A stretch of 64,000 nt of DNA from Desulfurivibrio dismutans (GTDB taxonomy: Bacteria > Desulfobacterota > Desulfobulbia > Desulfobulbales > Desulfurivibrionaceae): contig NZ_JARGDQ010000008.1 in the NCBI RefSeq assembly GCF_029210385.1, forward strand, positions 62,001 through 126,000. Reading direction: 5' to 3'. A program made the position numbers and the translations under genes. Each line of letters begins with the position of its first letter. Position 1 is the first letter of the stretch. Below, piece by piece: positions 33,955 through 42,893 of this stretch. The notes beneath the pieces were generated by a model, which saw nothing but the letters and a program-made list of their open reading frames with translations, searched no databases and had not been told where the DNA came from.

Positions 33955-34821
33955 CTAACCACCAACGACGAGGGCCAGCCAGGTGGCTGCAAACATTACC
34001 AGACTGATCAGACCGTTGGCCGTAAAGAAGGAGAGTTTGATTTGCGACAGATCACCCGGACTCACCGCCCGGTGCTGATAAATCAATGCCCCGGCGGCCA
34101 CCGCCAGCCCCAGGCCGTAAATGATATGCAGACTCATCATAAGGCCGATAATCACGAAACAGGCAAAGGCCAGCAGGTGGGCCAGCCCCGCCAGGCGAAA
34201 AGCCCGGCGGGAGCCAAAGCAGGCCGGCAGCGAGTAAAGCCCGGCATCCCGGTCAAACTTGGCATCCAGACAGGCATACACGGTATCAAAACCGGCCACC
34301 CACAAAGCCACCCCCAGGGAAAGCAGCCAAGGGTACCCCTCCAGACTCCCGGCCACCGCCACCCAGCCGCCCAGCGGCGACAGCGCCAGGGCCAACCCTA
34401 GAACCACATGACAGAACCAGGTGAAGCGTTTAGTCAGAGAATAGGTGAAGGCCAGCCCCAGGGCCAGGGGAGAGATCAGCAGGGCCAGGGGGTTAAGCAT
34501 GTAGCAAGCGAAAAAGAACAGGAGCGCAGCCAGCATTACCAGCAGCCAGGCCTCCCAGAGTTTCACTGCTCCGGCGGGGATGGCCCGTTCGGCGGTGCGG
34601 GGATTGGCGGCATCGAAACGATGGTCGACAATACGATTAAAGCCCATGGCTGCGGTACGGGCCGCCACCATGGCCAGAATCAGCCATAACAGGATCGGCA
34701 GCTCCGGCCAACCGCGCCCCGCCAGCAGGGCCCCCATCAGGGCAAACGGCAGCGCAAACACACTGTGCTCAAACTTGATCATCTCCAGCATGACCTTGAT
34801 TTTGTTCCAGGATGCCTGCAT
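33955..34821 (-). CDS. mqnP: UbiA-family prenyltransferase of the futalosine menaquinone pathway
   Basis: A 288-residue integral membrane protein with eight or nine helices. It attaches the polyprenyl tail to the aromatic precursor of menaquinone. The first aspartate-rich motif is N-R-I-V-D-H-R-F-D (AAMGFNRIVDHRFDAANPRT), and the second is DTVYACLDAKFDRDAGLYS. It starts KIKVMLEMIKFEHSVFALPF, typical of MqnP/UbiA proteins in this pathway. It lies downstream of ubiX in the leftward cluster, separated by about 160 bp that includes repeat A3. Confidence 0.87.
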   Translation of the reverse strand: MQASWNKIKVMLEMIKFEHSVFALPFALMGALLAGRGWPELPILLWLILAMVAARTAAMGFNRIVDHRFDAANPRTAERAIPAGAVKLWEAWLLVMLAALLFFFACYMLNPLALLISPLALGLAFTYSLTKRFTWFCHVVLGLALALSPLGGWVAVAGSLEGYPWLLSLGVALWVAGFDTVYACLDAKFDRDAGLYSLPACFGSRRAFRLAGLAHLLAFACFVIIGLMMSLHIIYGLGLAVAAGALIYQHRAVSPGDLSQIKLSFFTANGLISLVMFAATWLALVVGG

Positions 34822-34838
34822 ATTTTCTACCCTTGCCA

Positions 34839-34862
34839 GTAAACGTTCACCAGGGCCAATAA
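34839..34862 (-). repeat. Partial end of an A-type repeat
   Basis: GTAAACGTTCACCAGGGCC, starting at 34839, copies the outer arm of the neighbouring full element (GTAAACGTTCAGC) with changes, 42 bp before that element begins. It looks like a truncated or decayed copy. Confidence 0.45.
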
Positions 34863-34880
34863 CTGCTGAGATAACGGACC

Positions 34881-34983
34881 GTAAACGTTCAGCCGTGCCG
34901 CAAATTCCGGCAGGCAGCCAGGCGCGGCGTACCCCCGTAAGCCTGGCTGAGCGACAGAAGATACGGCGCGGCTGAACGTTTAC
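34881..34983 (-). repeat. Palindromic repeat element A3, 103 bp
   Basis: The outer arms GTAAACGTTCAGCCG (34881-34895) and CGGCTGAACGTTTAC (34969-34983) pair at all 15 positions. The central stem CAGCCAGGC with GCCTGGCTG pairs at 9 of 9. On the minus strand the element aligns along its whole length with A1 (ATCTT loop, GGCTT, GTACGC, GCGCC in the same places). The arm contains the TAA stop of ubiX (34982-34980). Confidence 0.85.
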
Positions 34984-35558
34984 CCTTGCCAGCGAGGAAG
35001 ATCGGGCACGACAAGCCCCAACTGTTCCGCCACCCGGCCGGCAAAAGCCCGGGCCAACTCGGACAGGCTCTGCGGGCCATGGTAAAAACCCGGCATGGCC
35101 GGGCAGATGATCCCGCCGGCCTCATGCACCTTGAGCATATTGTGCAGGTGAGTCCGGTTCAGGGGCGTTTCCCGCACCGCCAGCACCAGGGGCCGCCGCT
35201 CCTTGAGGGTGACATCGGCGGCCCGGTGGATCAGGTTATGGCTCAAGCCGCCGGCCACCGCCGCCAAAGTGCCCATGCTGCAGGGCAATATCACCATGCC
35301 GGCAAACACCGCACTACCGCTGGCAAAGGGAGCGGTAAAATCCTTGATATCATAGCGACGGGTGACCAACTGGGCAAGCTGGTCGGCCGACCGGCCGGTT
35401 TCCAGGGTCACTACCTGTTCCCCGGCCTCGGAGATCACCAAGTGAACCTCCACCTCCATATCGGCCAGCAGTCGCAGAAACTCCAAGGCATAAAGGGAAC
35501 CGCTGGCTCCGGTAACGGCCAGAATTATTTTTTTATTATTTTTGCTTTTTGGCATCAT
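34980..35558 (-). CDS. ubiX: UbiX-family flavin prenyltransferase
   Basis: A 192-residue enzyme that prenylates FMN to make the cofactor for UbiD-type decarboxylases. Motifs: VTGASGSLYALEFLRLL at the start, FASGSAVFAGMVILPCSMGTLAAVAGGLSHNLIHRAADVTLKER split across the FMN site, and LVLAVRETPLNRTHLHNML. In the futalosine pathway it serves the UbiD-like decarboxylase acting after MqnC/MqnD; no UbiD gene is in the window. The start overlaps the ubiE stop by four bases (ATGATG). The stop is contributed by repeat A3. Confidence 0.93.
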   Translation of the reverse strand: MMPKSKNNKKIILAVTGASGSLYALEFLRLLADMEVEVHLVISEAGEQVVTLETGRSADQLAQLVTRRYDIKDFTAPFASGSAVFAGMVILPCSMGTLAAVAGGLSHNLIHRAADVTLKERRPLVLAVRETPLNRTHLHNMLKVHEAGGIICPAMPGFYHGPQSLSELARAFAGRVAEQLGLVVPDLPRWQG

Positions 35559-36319
35559 TTAACCCCGATATAGACCGTAACAATACCGAAGGTCAAGGGA
35601 CGATAACCCACTCTGGCAAAACCCGCCGCCCGCATCATGCCGACCAGCTCATCGGGCTCATAAAAAGCAGCAATGGAGGCGGCCAGGTACTGATAGGCGT
35701 CCTGGTCACCGGAAACCAGCCCAGCCACCCGGGGCAGAATGCGATTGAGATAAAAATTGTAAAAAGGTTTGACCAGCCGGTTGCGGGGGCGGGAAAACTC
35801 GAGAATCAACAGTTTACCGCCGGGTTTGAGCACCCGCTGCATTTCCCGCAGCCCTTGCTCGGTGCGGGCCAGGTTGCGCACCCCGAAGGCCACCGTCACC
35901 CCCCATACCCCGGCATCCTGCAGGGGAATCTGCTCACCGTCGCCACAGACCGGCAAAATGCGCGACAGCCGCCGGTCCCGGCGCCAATCATTCCGGCCAA
36001 CCTTGAGCATATCCTCGCAAAAGTCCACCGCCACCACGGTCCGCTCTGGCGCCTGCCGGGCCAGTTCCAAAGACAGGGGCAGGGTGCCGGCACACAAATC
36101 CAGCACCGAGCCAGCCGGGAATTCCCGCAGTTCCCGGGCTACCACCCAGCGCCAGTAACGGTCAATCTGAAAGCTGAGCACCGAGTTGAGCAAATCATAA
36201 CGCCGACTGATGGCGGCGAATTTGCTCCTTACAAATTTCTTTTTGTCGTCGGGATGCTGCTGGTTGCCAGCACCTCCGGGGGGCCGACCGGGCTTGCACC
36301 CTGGCTCGTGATTATCCAT
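35555..36319 (-). CDS. ubiE: UbiE/MenG-family quinone C-methyltransferase
   Basis: A 254-residue SAM-dependent methyltransferase catalysing the last ring methylation of menaquinone. It has the family opening FVRSKFAAISRRYDLLNSVL, the SAM motif VLDLCAGTLPLSLELA, the acidic post-motif VVAVDFCEDMLKVG, and VLKPGGKLLILEFSRP with the FYNFYLNRILP signature. The first 25 residues are a basic, proline-rich extension that may indicate a slightly later start. It sits between mqnA and ubiX in the same direction and overlaps ubiX by four bases. Confidence 0.92.
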   Translation of the reverse strand: MDNHEPGCKPGRPPGGAGNQQHPDDKKKFVRSKFAAISRRYDLLNSVLSFQIDRYWRWVVARELREFPAGSVLDLCAGTLPLSLELARQAPERTVVAVDFCEDMLKVGRNDWRRDRRLSRILPVCGDGEQIPLQDAGVWGVTVAFGVRNLARTEQGLREMQRVLKPGGKLLILEFSRPRNRLVKPFYNFYLNRILPRVAGLVSGDQDAYQYLAASIAAFYEPDELVGMMRAAGFARVGYRPLTFGIVTVYIGVK

Positions 36320-36362
36320 TACCGTCCAATTGGTTTCGTTTAGTGCCGGGCCGTGGCTTTAA

Positions 36363-36438
36363 GCGTGTAACCATCCTGCTCACACCTGGAGCAACTGGGT
36401 GCTGCTGGACAGTTTTACGCATGTAAGTGATCGCTTAC
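36363..36438. repeat. Short A-type repeat plus 16-bp arm-only palindrome
   Basis: At 36363-36420 an imperfect hairpin has a right arm (GGTGCTGCTGGACAGT on the plus strand) that is close to the outer arm of element A1, but the 50-bp interior is missing. At 36423-36438, GTAAGTGATCGCTTAC is a near-perfect palindrome made only of the two ends seen at 42820-42868. Both lie between ubiE and mqnA. Confidence 0.55.
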
Positions 36439-37284
36439 CTACGCATGAATAATTTTCAAGGGCAGGGCCGCCGGCGGCACCTCACACCGTTCGATCAACA
36501 GTTGAAAAAAACGCTCCAGCCCAGCCTGCTGCGCCGGATTGAAGTCATACTGCATGCCCGCCAGATAGCGCCGACACTCATCTTCCGCCATGGGAATCCG
36601 CGGCGCCACCTGCCGGCAGATCGCCGACAGATCGTTCAGCCCTTCCCGCAGGCAACGTTTCAGTTCACGATGAATGGCCTGCACCGTGGCCGGCTGGGCC
36701 CGGTAGAATTCCTCCCGCACCGCCCACAGGGCAAAGACAAAAGGTAAGCCGGTTTGACCATACCAGATGTCGGCCAGGTCGTAACGGTAGGGATAAGTGC
36801 CGGCGGCAGCCAGAAACAGAGCCTCATCGCCGATGGAAAGCACCGCCTCCCCCGCTCCCTCCTCTTCATCCACCATATCCGCCACTTCATAGCGTGGTTC
36901 AAGGCGGTAAAGATCCTCCAGGATAATTTTCACCAGACTCACCGAGGTCTGGGAGCGTGAACTGAGCAACACCAGAGCGTTATTCAATTCGGTCAGCGGC
37001 CGACGGGCAAAGAGAAAAACGCTGCCCACCGCGCCGGTGGCGGAAATTGATAGATCGGCCAGAATCCGATATTTTTCAGGATGCAGAGCATATTCATGGG
37101 AGGAGACCATGGCCAGGTCCAACTCCCCCCGGTACAGCAGGTGGTTAAGGACCGTCGGCGGCGCTTCCCGCAGCAGCCAGGCGGGTTCGTTGACCGTCCG
37201 CCGCCAGGTTTCGTAAACCGGCGCAGTATTGAGAAAGCTCACCATTCCCACCCGGGCCGTATTTTTCCGAGACTGCTTAGCCAT
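36439..37284 (-). CDS. mqnA: MqnA chorismate dehydratase
   Basis: A 281-residue enzyme that dehydrates chorismate to 3-enolpyruvyl-benzoate, the entry step of the futalosine pathway. It has the periplasmic-binding-protein fold used by MqnA/MqnD: RVGMVSFLNTAPVYETW, the substrate-site LDLAMVSSHEYALHPEKYRI, SVFLFARRPL, SRSQTSVSLVKIIL and GQTGLPFVFALWAVREEF. The downstream neighbours are menaquinone genes and the upstream neighbour is the deaminase (gap 5 bp), consistent with one transcript. Confidence 0.92.
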   Translation of the reverse strand: MAKQSRKNTARVGMVSFLNTAPVYETWRRTVNEPAWLLREAPPTVLNHLLYRGELDLAMVSSHEYALHPEKYRILADLSISATGAVGSVFLFARRPLTELNNALVLLSSRSQTSVSLVKIILEDLYRLEPRYEVADMVDEEEGAGEAVLSIGDEALFLAAAGTYPYRYDLADIWYGQTGLPFVFALWAVREEFYRAQPATVQAIHRELKRCLREGLNDLSAICRQVAPRIPMAEDECRRYLAGMQYDFNPAQQAGLERFFQLLIERCEVPPAALPLKIIHA

Positions 37285-37289
37285 AAGGC

Positions 37290-38510
37290 CTATTCAATCC
37301 ATTCCAGGCGGATCTCCTCACCCGCTGTGGTCAAATATTCCAGCACGGTCTCAGGCTGACCGGACGCCGTCGGGCACTCCACCGCCAGCAGGGCCGAGGA
37401 CACCCCAGGGGCAATCACCCCGGTTTCACCTTCCCGCCCCAGCAAGCGGGCGCCGGCCAGGGTGGCCATGGCCAGAACCGTGGCCGGTTCCACTCCAGGA
37501 TGATCCTCCCGCAGAACTTTCATTTCATGCCACAGGGAAAAACCGTGATTGCTGGCCTGGCTGTCGGTGCCCAGAGCCGGCAGGATGTCGGCCGCCAGAT
37601 AGTCCGGCAGCGGAGCACGCCCCACCCCCAGGTAACGATTGGATCCCGGGCACAAACAGACTCCGGAGCGGCGGGCGGCCAGCAGCGAGATATCTTCCCG
37701 ACTTACCCGCACCCCATGGACACAAATGGTTTGCTCATCCAGCAGCCCCAAACGGTCCAGCCAGGCTACGGCACTGCGATTGGGCGGCCGAAAAGCGGTG
37801 AGATCAAGCCCCCGCTCCACCAGAAAATCACGCAACGGTCCGCCGCCGTGGGCTAGAAACTCCTCCTCGGCGGCCGACTCGGCCACATGAACGGGAAACC
37901 GGCAGGAATCACCGCCGGCCCGCTTCTTCAGGGCGCGAAAAAGTTCCGGGCCGGTGGAGTAAAGGGCATGCCCGGTACAGCATAACTCGGCTGGCTGCCC
38001 GGCCAGCCGGGCCAGGGCAGCGTCCTGGGCAGCTCCGGAAAAACCCAGCAGCTCAAGATAAAAAAAGACCTCGGCCTTGAACAGGCGGCCGATTTCGGCA
38101 CTGGCTGGATCGTTGCCGATATCCAGCACCGTCCGACACCCCCCGGTAAAAAGTCGGGCCAGGGCCAACAGGGCCGCGTCGGGATCGGCCGGACGCTCCT
38201 GGCGGGCCGCCAGCAGGCGCCGAATCCAGCCGGTGATATCGCCCGGTTCCGGCTGCCACTCCCGGCTCAGAAAGGCCAGGCCGGAGAGTTCGAGATGGCA
38301 GTGGGCGTTGACCAGGGCCGGGATCAGCACATGTCCTTCATAATCCACCTCGGCCGCCAAAGGGAGCACCTCGGCCTGCCGGCGCAACTCGGCGTAGGGC
38401 CCCACCGCCCGCACCCGGCCATTTTCCGTCAGGACCGCGCCGTTTGACAGGGGCGGTGAGGCCACCGGCAAAACCAGCGGGGCTCGGTACAAACGCATGC
38501 TTTCGGCCAT
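37290..38510 (-). CDS. Amidohydrolase, probable aminodeoxyfutalosine deaminase
   Basis: I place the start at 38510, preceded by TGAGGAAG; the frame extends upstream but without support. The 406-residue protein is a metal-dependent amidohydrolase: metal ligands in PALVNAHCHLELSG, a histidine in PVHVAESAAEEEFL, CVHGVRVSREDISLL, and the catalytic aspartate in ALGTDSQASNHGFSLWHE. This is the SsnA/MtaD/MqnX-like branch. Its place between mqnC and mqnA indicates that it deaminates 6-amino-6-deoxyfutalosine made by MqnE. The gene order supports the function better than sequence alone. Confidence 0.8.
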   Translation of the reverse strand: MAESMRLYRAPLVLPVASPPLSNGAVLTENGRVRAVGPYAELRRQAEVLPLAAEVDYEGHVLIPALVNAHCHLELSGLAFLSREWQPEPGDITGWIRRLLAARQERPADPDAALLALARLFTGGCRTVLDIGNDPASAEIGRLFKAEVFFYLELLGFSGAAQDAALARLAGQPAELCCTGHALYSTGPELFRALKKRAGGDSCRFPVHVAESAAEEEFLAHGGGPLRDFLVERGLDLTAFRPPNRSAVAWLDRLGLLDEQTICVHGVRVSREDISLLAARRSGVCLCPGSNRYLGVGRAPLPDYLAADILPALGTDSQASNHGFSLWHEMKVLREDHPGVEPATVLAMATLAGARLLGREGETGVIAPGVSSALLAVECPTASGQPETVLEYLTTAGEEIRLEWIE

Positions 38511-38559
38511 GGCTTCCTCATGCTGGTCGGCACCGCCAGTTACTGCGGCACCGAAGATA

Positions 38560-39702
38560 TTATTCGCAAAGGGTGTAGTCCATCCGCCGGCGACGGGCGG
38601 TAAAGCCGGCGCCTTCCACCAGGCGGCGGATTTCCTCTTCGGAAAGACGAAAACTAACCCCGGCGGCAGCAACCACATTTTCCTCGATCATGGTGCTGCC
38701 AAAATCGTTGGCCCCAAACGACAAAGAAACCTGGGCGATCTTCGGCCCCTGGGTAACCCAGGAGGCCTGGATATTGGCAACATTATCAAGAAAAATCCGA
38801 CTGAGGGCCAGCATCTTGAGATACTCAAAGGCGGTGGTTTTGTTAATTCCGGCCAGAGCGGTATGATCCGGCTGAAAAGGCCAAGGAATAAAAGCGGTAA
38901 AACCGCCGGTACGATCCTGCAGGTCACGAATTCGCTGCAGGTGCTCCATCCTTTCAGGCATGGTTTCGATATGGCCGAACATCATGGTGGCGGTGGTCCG
39001 CATCCCCAACTCGTGGGCCTCTCCCATGACGGCTATCCATTCATCGGCATTGCATTTGCGCGGGGCGATCTCCCGGCGCACCCGATTGGAGAGGATCTCG
39101 GCCCCACCTCCGGGCATGGAATCCAAACCGGCGATCTGCAGGCGGGCCAGCACCTCCCGGGTGGAAATCCCCGCCAGAGTGGCAAAGTGGTGAATCTCGG
39201 GGGGGGAAAAACCGTGCACATGGATCCCGTAACCCTTGATAAAGCGCAGCATCTCTTCGTAAAATTCCAGCGACTGGTCCGGGTGCAAGCCTCCCTGAAG
39301 CAGGATCTGGTTGCCGCCCAGTTCCTTGGTCTCTTCAATCTTGCGGCCAAGCTCGGCCCGGCTCAACAACCGGCCGGCGGGGTCTTCGGGAGCCTTGAAA
39401 AAAGCGCAGAACTTGCAGGCGGAGATACAGATATCGGTATAGTTGATGTTGCGGTCGATGATATAGGTAACCATCGGCTCCGGGTGCAAACGACGGCGCA
39501 CCACATCGGCCAGCAGCCCCAGCTGCAGCAGGTCGGTTGCCGCCACCAGATCCAGGGCCTCGGCTGCGGTAACGCGTTCACCGGCCAGAATCTTTTGGGG
39601 CAGACGGTCGCGTAAGACCGCATCTTGCACCCTCCCGTACCCTTTTACGGCAGATTGGCCCTCGTAATCACTTCCTTTTTGCTTGGTCTCTTGCATGGTC
39701 AT
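38560..39702 (-). CDS. mqnC: MqnC cyclic dehypoxanthinylfutalosine synthase (radical SAM)
   Basis: A 380-residue radical SAM enzyme that closes the ring of dehypoxanthine futalosine. The 4Fe-4S motif is C-I-S-A-C-K-F-C (CX3CX2C) within YIIDRNINYTDICISACKFC. The family signatures LLQGGLHPDQSLEFYEEM, GLDSMPGGGAEIL and TTATMMFGHIETMPERMEHL follow. MqnE in the same cluster is a paralogue with the same layout; the hydrophobic PWPFQPDHTAL stretch favours MqnC here. There are 118 bp between it and mqnE. Start uncertain between two nearby ATGs. Confidence 0.9.
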   Translation of the reverse strand: MTMQETKQKGSDYEGQSAVKGYGRVQDAVLRDRLPQKILAGERVTAAEALDLVAATDLLQLGLLADVVRRRLHPEPMVTYIIDRNINYTDICISACKFCAFFKAPEDPAGRLLSRAELGRKIEETKELGGNQILLQGGLHPDQSLEFYEEMLRFIKGYGIHVHGFSPPEIHHFATLAGISTREVLARLQIAGLDSMPGGGAEILSNRVRREIAPRKCNADEWIAVMGEAHELGMRTTATMMFGHIETMPERMEHLQRIRDLQDRTGGFTAFIPWPFQPDHTALAGINKTTAFEYLKMLALSRIFLDNVANIQASWVTQGPKIAQVSLSFGANDFGSTMIEENVVAAAGVSFRLSEEEIRRLVEGAGFTARRRRMDYTLCE

Positions 39703-39820
39703 TTTTTATCGGCATCGCCAGTGCCGCGCCGCAGACTGGGCGCACACTGTATCTCTTTGTTTTTACGTTATCGCCCGCCCCTTCCAGCGGGGCTTTTGGC
39801 GAGGATATCCCTGTTATCAG

Positions 39821-40933
39821 CTACGAACGAGGGGTGAGTTTTTCATAGAGGGTGTCCCGCTCCACCGGCACCCGGCCGGCTTCCTTGATCAACCGGATCA
39901 GTTCGCTGTCGGCCATGGCCTGCTCCGCTTCACCGCCGGCCATTTTGGTGATCAATTCTTCCTTGATGGTGCCGTCCAGGTCATCGGCCCCGAAAGACAA
40001 TGCCACCTGGGCCAGCTTGGGGCCGATCATCACCCAGTAGGCTTTGATATGATCAAAGTTATCCAGCAGCAGCCGGGCCACCGCGATGTTGCGCAGATCC
40101 TCCACCCCGGAGGTACGGGCCAGCCCCGGGTTGGTAATGGAAAGCTCGGTATTGCGGGGATGATAAGCCAAGGGGATAAAGGTGAGAAAACCGCCGGTTT
40201 CGTCCTGGGTCTGCCGCAACATCAGCAGGTGCTCCACCCGCTCTTCCAGGGTTTCGATATGCCCGTAAAGCATGGTGGCGTTGCTGCGCAATCCCAGCCC
40301 GTGGGCGGTGCGGGCCACCTCCAGCCAGCCCTCGCCGGAGAGTTTTTTCTCACAGGTAAGCCGGCGAATCCGGGGGCTGAACACTTCGGCCCCGCCACCG
40401 GGAATGGAGTCAAGCCCGGCGGTCTGCAGTTCCCGTAGACACTCTTGCACGCTTTGGCCAGAAAGTTCAGCCAGATGGGCGATCTCCACCCCGGTAAATG
40501 CCTGAATATGAACCCCGGGCCGCTCCTCTTTAATAGCTCGCAGCATCTCCAGGTAGTAAGAATAGGGCAGATCGGGGTGAATGCCGCCCACCACGTGGAT
40601 CTCGCTGATGGGCTCGTCCAGCCGGGCGCGAATCTTCTCACGGATCTCGGCAATGCTCATCTCATAGGCCTGATCGGAATCGCGATCCTTGCCAAAAGCG
40701 CAGAATTTGCAGAGGTTGGTGCAGATATTGGAATAATTAAGGTGCTGGTTATAAATAAAAAAAGCCTTGTCGCCGTTTTTCCGCTCCCGGACGATATTGG
40801 CCAGATACCCCAGCAGCAACAGGTCGGGACAGCGATACAGGGTTAAGCCATCTTCCCGGCTGAGTCGCTCACCGCCTTCCACTTTGGCAGCGATCTCGGC
40901 CAGGCCGGCCTTTTTAAACAGTTCTTCCATCAT
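39821..40933 (-). CDS. mqnE: MqnE aminodeoxyfutalosine synthase (radical SAM)
   Basis: A 370-residue radical SAM enzyme that joins 3-enolpyruvyl-benzoate to the adenosyl group of SAM, giving aminodeoxyfutalosine. It has C-T-N-L-C-K-F-C (CX3CX2C) after FIYNQHLNYSNI, then EIHVVGGIHPDLPYSYYLEM, GLDSIPGGGAEVF and ATMLYGHIETLEERVEHLLM. The end TFIPLAYHPRNTEL is diagnostic for MqnE rather than MqnC. It is the first gene of the leftward menaquinone cluster. Confidence 0.92.
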   Translation of the reverse strand: MMEELFKKAGLAEIAAKVEGGERLSREDGLTLYRCPDLLLLGYLANIVRERKNGDKAFFIYNQHLNYSNICTNLCKFCAFGKDRDSDQAYEMSIAEIREKIRARLDEPISEIHVVGGIHPDLPYSYYLEMLRAIKEERPGVHIQAFTGVEIAHLAELSGQSVQECLRELQTAGLDSIPGGGAEVFSPRIRRLTCEKKLSGEGWLEVARTAHGLGLRSNATMLYGHIETLEERVEHLLMLRQTQDETGGFLTFIPLAYHPRNTELSITNPGLARTSGVEDLRNIAVARLLLDNFDHIKAYWVMIGPKLAQVALSFGADDLDGTIKEELITKMAGGEAEQAMADSELIRLIKEAGRVPVERDTLYEKLTPRS

Positions 40934-41488
40934 AAGTCTACCGCATCCATATCTTTATATCAGCCGACACCACCAATCTGTGGTGAGCCATGATTACTGC
41001 CGCTGATCACCTGCAAACAAGGAGATGCAGGAAATCCGCCGGGCACAGATGATTTATTGACCGGGGCGCCCTAGAGGTATCTCGAAACCGGGAAAATTGC
41101 AACAAATTACCGGCTGTGCCCCTTTGTCGGCAAACAACAAGCGAGTACCACCCAGGTATTTTTTTTCAAAGCCACCAAAGCCGTGATAACAAACAGTTAG
41201 CCAGTGCAAAAGCGGACAAAATTTGCATTATCCAGCAAAACCGGTTATGCTAGCCTTAAATTTTGCTCCAAATCAACCAGTCACGCACCTGGCAATGGGC
41301 CGACAGGCCATCCATTCGGCACTGTTGCGCCGGCTTGCTTAAGCCTGTCCCGGTTAGTGCATGCCATTGCCTACGACCGGCTCTAAAAAAGAGCCTGGCA
41401 GCACTTTCTTATCTGTCTCACTCGTTGCAATGTCCGTTACCGCGCTTCGCCGCGGGTCGTCAGGTGCCTGAATCAGGAGGATACCACC
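40934..41488. promoter_or_regulatory. Divergent intergenic region upstream of mqnE and ablA
   Basis: These 555 bp hold no gene that I can support. A candidate rightward promoter is TTGCAT (41222-41227) with TATGCT (41246-41251), 18 bp apart. It leaves an untranslated leader of about 230 bases before ablA, with a small hairpin GGCTCT/AGAGCC at 41379-41395. The leader could carry osmotic control of ablA, but no known riboswitch was recognised. AGGAGG at 41475-41480 is the ablA ribosome-binding site. Confidence 0.4.
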
Positions 41489-42823
41489 ATGTACGCACCA
41501 CCAAAGACCGACTCCGATCGCGCCACCGAACAAGATTTCCGTTCCGGTATGACTTCCACCCCGGAACAGTGGGAGGACTGGCGCTGGCATCTGCGCCATA
41601 CCATCAAAAAAATCGATACCGTGGAACGGCTGCTGGGCACCACCTTTGCCCCGGAAAAGCGCCAAGAGCTGGCCGAAACCATCGCCCGCTTTCCCATGGC
41701 CATCACCCCACACTACTTCTCCCTCATCGACCGGGAGAACTACGAGGAGGATCCGGTGTTCCGTCAGTCGGTCCCCAGTTTAAGCGAACTCAAGATCGGC
41801 GCCAGTGAACACAGCGACCCCCTGGCCGAGGACCAGGACAGCCCGGCCCCGGGGATTACCCATCGCTACCCCGACCGGGTGCTGTTCCATGTTTCCAACC
41901 TGTGCGCCATGTACTGCCGCCACTGTACCCGCAAACGAAAAGTAGGCGACGTGGATTCAGTACCGGACAAAAAAAATCTTAAAGCCGGCCTGGAATACAT
42001 TCGGCAAACACCGGCCATTCGCGATGTGCTGCTCTCCGGCGGCGACCCTTTTCTGTTGAGCGACGAACTGATCGACTGGCTGCTTGCCGAACTGCGGGCC
42101 ATTGAGCATGTGGAGGTGATCCGCATCGGCACCCGTACCCCGGTGGTACTGCCCCAGCGGATTACCCCCGAGTTGGTGGCGATTCTCAAAAAACACCACC
42201 CTTTGTGGATCAACACCCACTTCAACCACCCCCGGGAAATCACCGCCCGCTCCCGCAAGGCCTTGGCCATGCTGGCCGATGCCGGCATCCCCTTGGGCAA
42301 CCAGTCGGTACTGCTGGCCGGGGTCAACGACTGCCCGCGGGTGATCAAGCGGCTGGTGCACAAGCTGGTGGCCAACCGGGTGCGGCCCTATTATCTCTAC
42401 CAGTGCGACCTTTCCGAGGGGCTGGCCAATTTCCGGACCCCGGTGGGCAAAGGGATCGAGATTATCGAAAGCCTGATCGGACATACCAGCGGTTTTGCCG
42501 TACCCACCTACGTTATCGACGCCCCCGGTGGCGGCGGTAAAATTCCGGTGATGCCCAATTACCTGATCTCCTGGTCCACCAACAAGGTAGTCCTGCGTAA
42601 TTTTGAAGGCGTGATCACCACTTACAAGGAGCCGGATTCCTATCAACCCATCTTCTGTGACCGCAACTGCGAAGACTGCCACCTGGATCTGCCACTGGAA
42701 AATACCGAAGACCAGGAAAACACCATCGGCATTTCCGGGCTGCTGGCCGACTACGAAGAGGCCATTACCCTGGTGCCGGAAAACACCGAACGAATGGAAC
42801 GCCGGGATGACGATGAACAGTAA
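41489..42823 (+). CDS. ablA: Lysine 2,3-aminomutase
   Basis: A 444-residue radical SAM, PLP-dependent enzyme converting L-lysine to beta-lysine. The cluster motif is C-A-M-Y-C-R-H-C (CX3CX2C) in [20 protein letters not shown]. The family segments [20 protein letters not shown] and [19 protein letters not shown] follow, and the PLP lysine is probably in [14 protein letters not shown]. The C-terminal Cys cluster ([13 protein letters not shown]) is zinc-binding in this family. With ablB downstream, the product goes to N-epsilon-acetyl-beta-lysine, a compatible solute. The stop TAA is inside the arm of a short palindromic repeat. Confidence 0.93.
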   Translation: MYAPPKTDSDRATEQDFRSGMTSTPEQWEDWRWHLRHTIKKIDTVERLLGTTFAPEKRQELAETIARFPMAITPHYFSLIDRENYEEDPVFRQSVPSLSELKIGASEHSDPLAEDQDSPAPGITHRYPDRVLFHVSNLCAMYCRHCTRKRKVGDVDSVPDKKNLKAGLEYIRQTPAIRDVLLSGGDPFLLSDELIDWLLAELRAIEHVEVIRIGTRTPVVLPQRITPELVAILKKHHPLWINTHFNHPREITARSRKALAMLADAGIPLGNQSVLLAGVNDCPRVIKRLVHKLVANRVRPYYLYQCDLSEGLANFRTPVGKGIEIIESLIGHTSGFAVPTYVIDAPGGGGKIPVMPNYLISWSTNKVVLRNFEGVITTYKEPDSYQPIFCDRNCEDCHLDLPLENTEDQENTIGISGLLADYEEAITLVPENTERMERRDDDEQ

Positions 42824-42868
42824 GCGATCACGGGGCACCACATCTTGCGGCACCCCGCGACCGCTTAC
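42820..42868 (+). repeat. Short palindromic repeat A6, 49 bp
   Basis: The ends GTAAGCGATC (42820-42829) and GACCGCTTAC (42859-42868) pair at 9 of 10 positions, and an inner CGGGG/CCCCG stem follows. The interior GCACCACATCTTGCGGC matches the left hairpin of the long A elements (GCACCCCATCTTGGGGC). Its first 20 bases recur exactly at 57171-57190. The TAA of the left end is the stop codon of ablA. Confidence 0.75.
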
Positions 42869-42893
42869 GGGACAACCCCTGTGACTGATTACG

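Noticed and set aside
41278-41380. CACGCACCTGGCAA in the ablA leader, resembling the start of a c-di-GMP-I riboswitch
   Set aside because: The required following parts (GNRA hairpin and GACGCAAAGCC-type segment) are absent.
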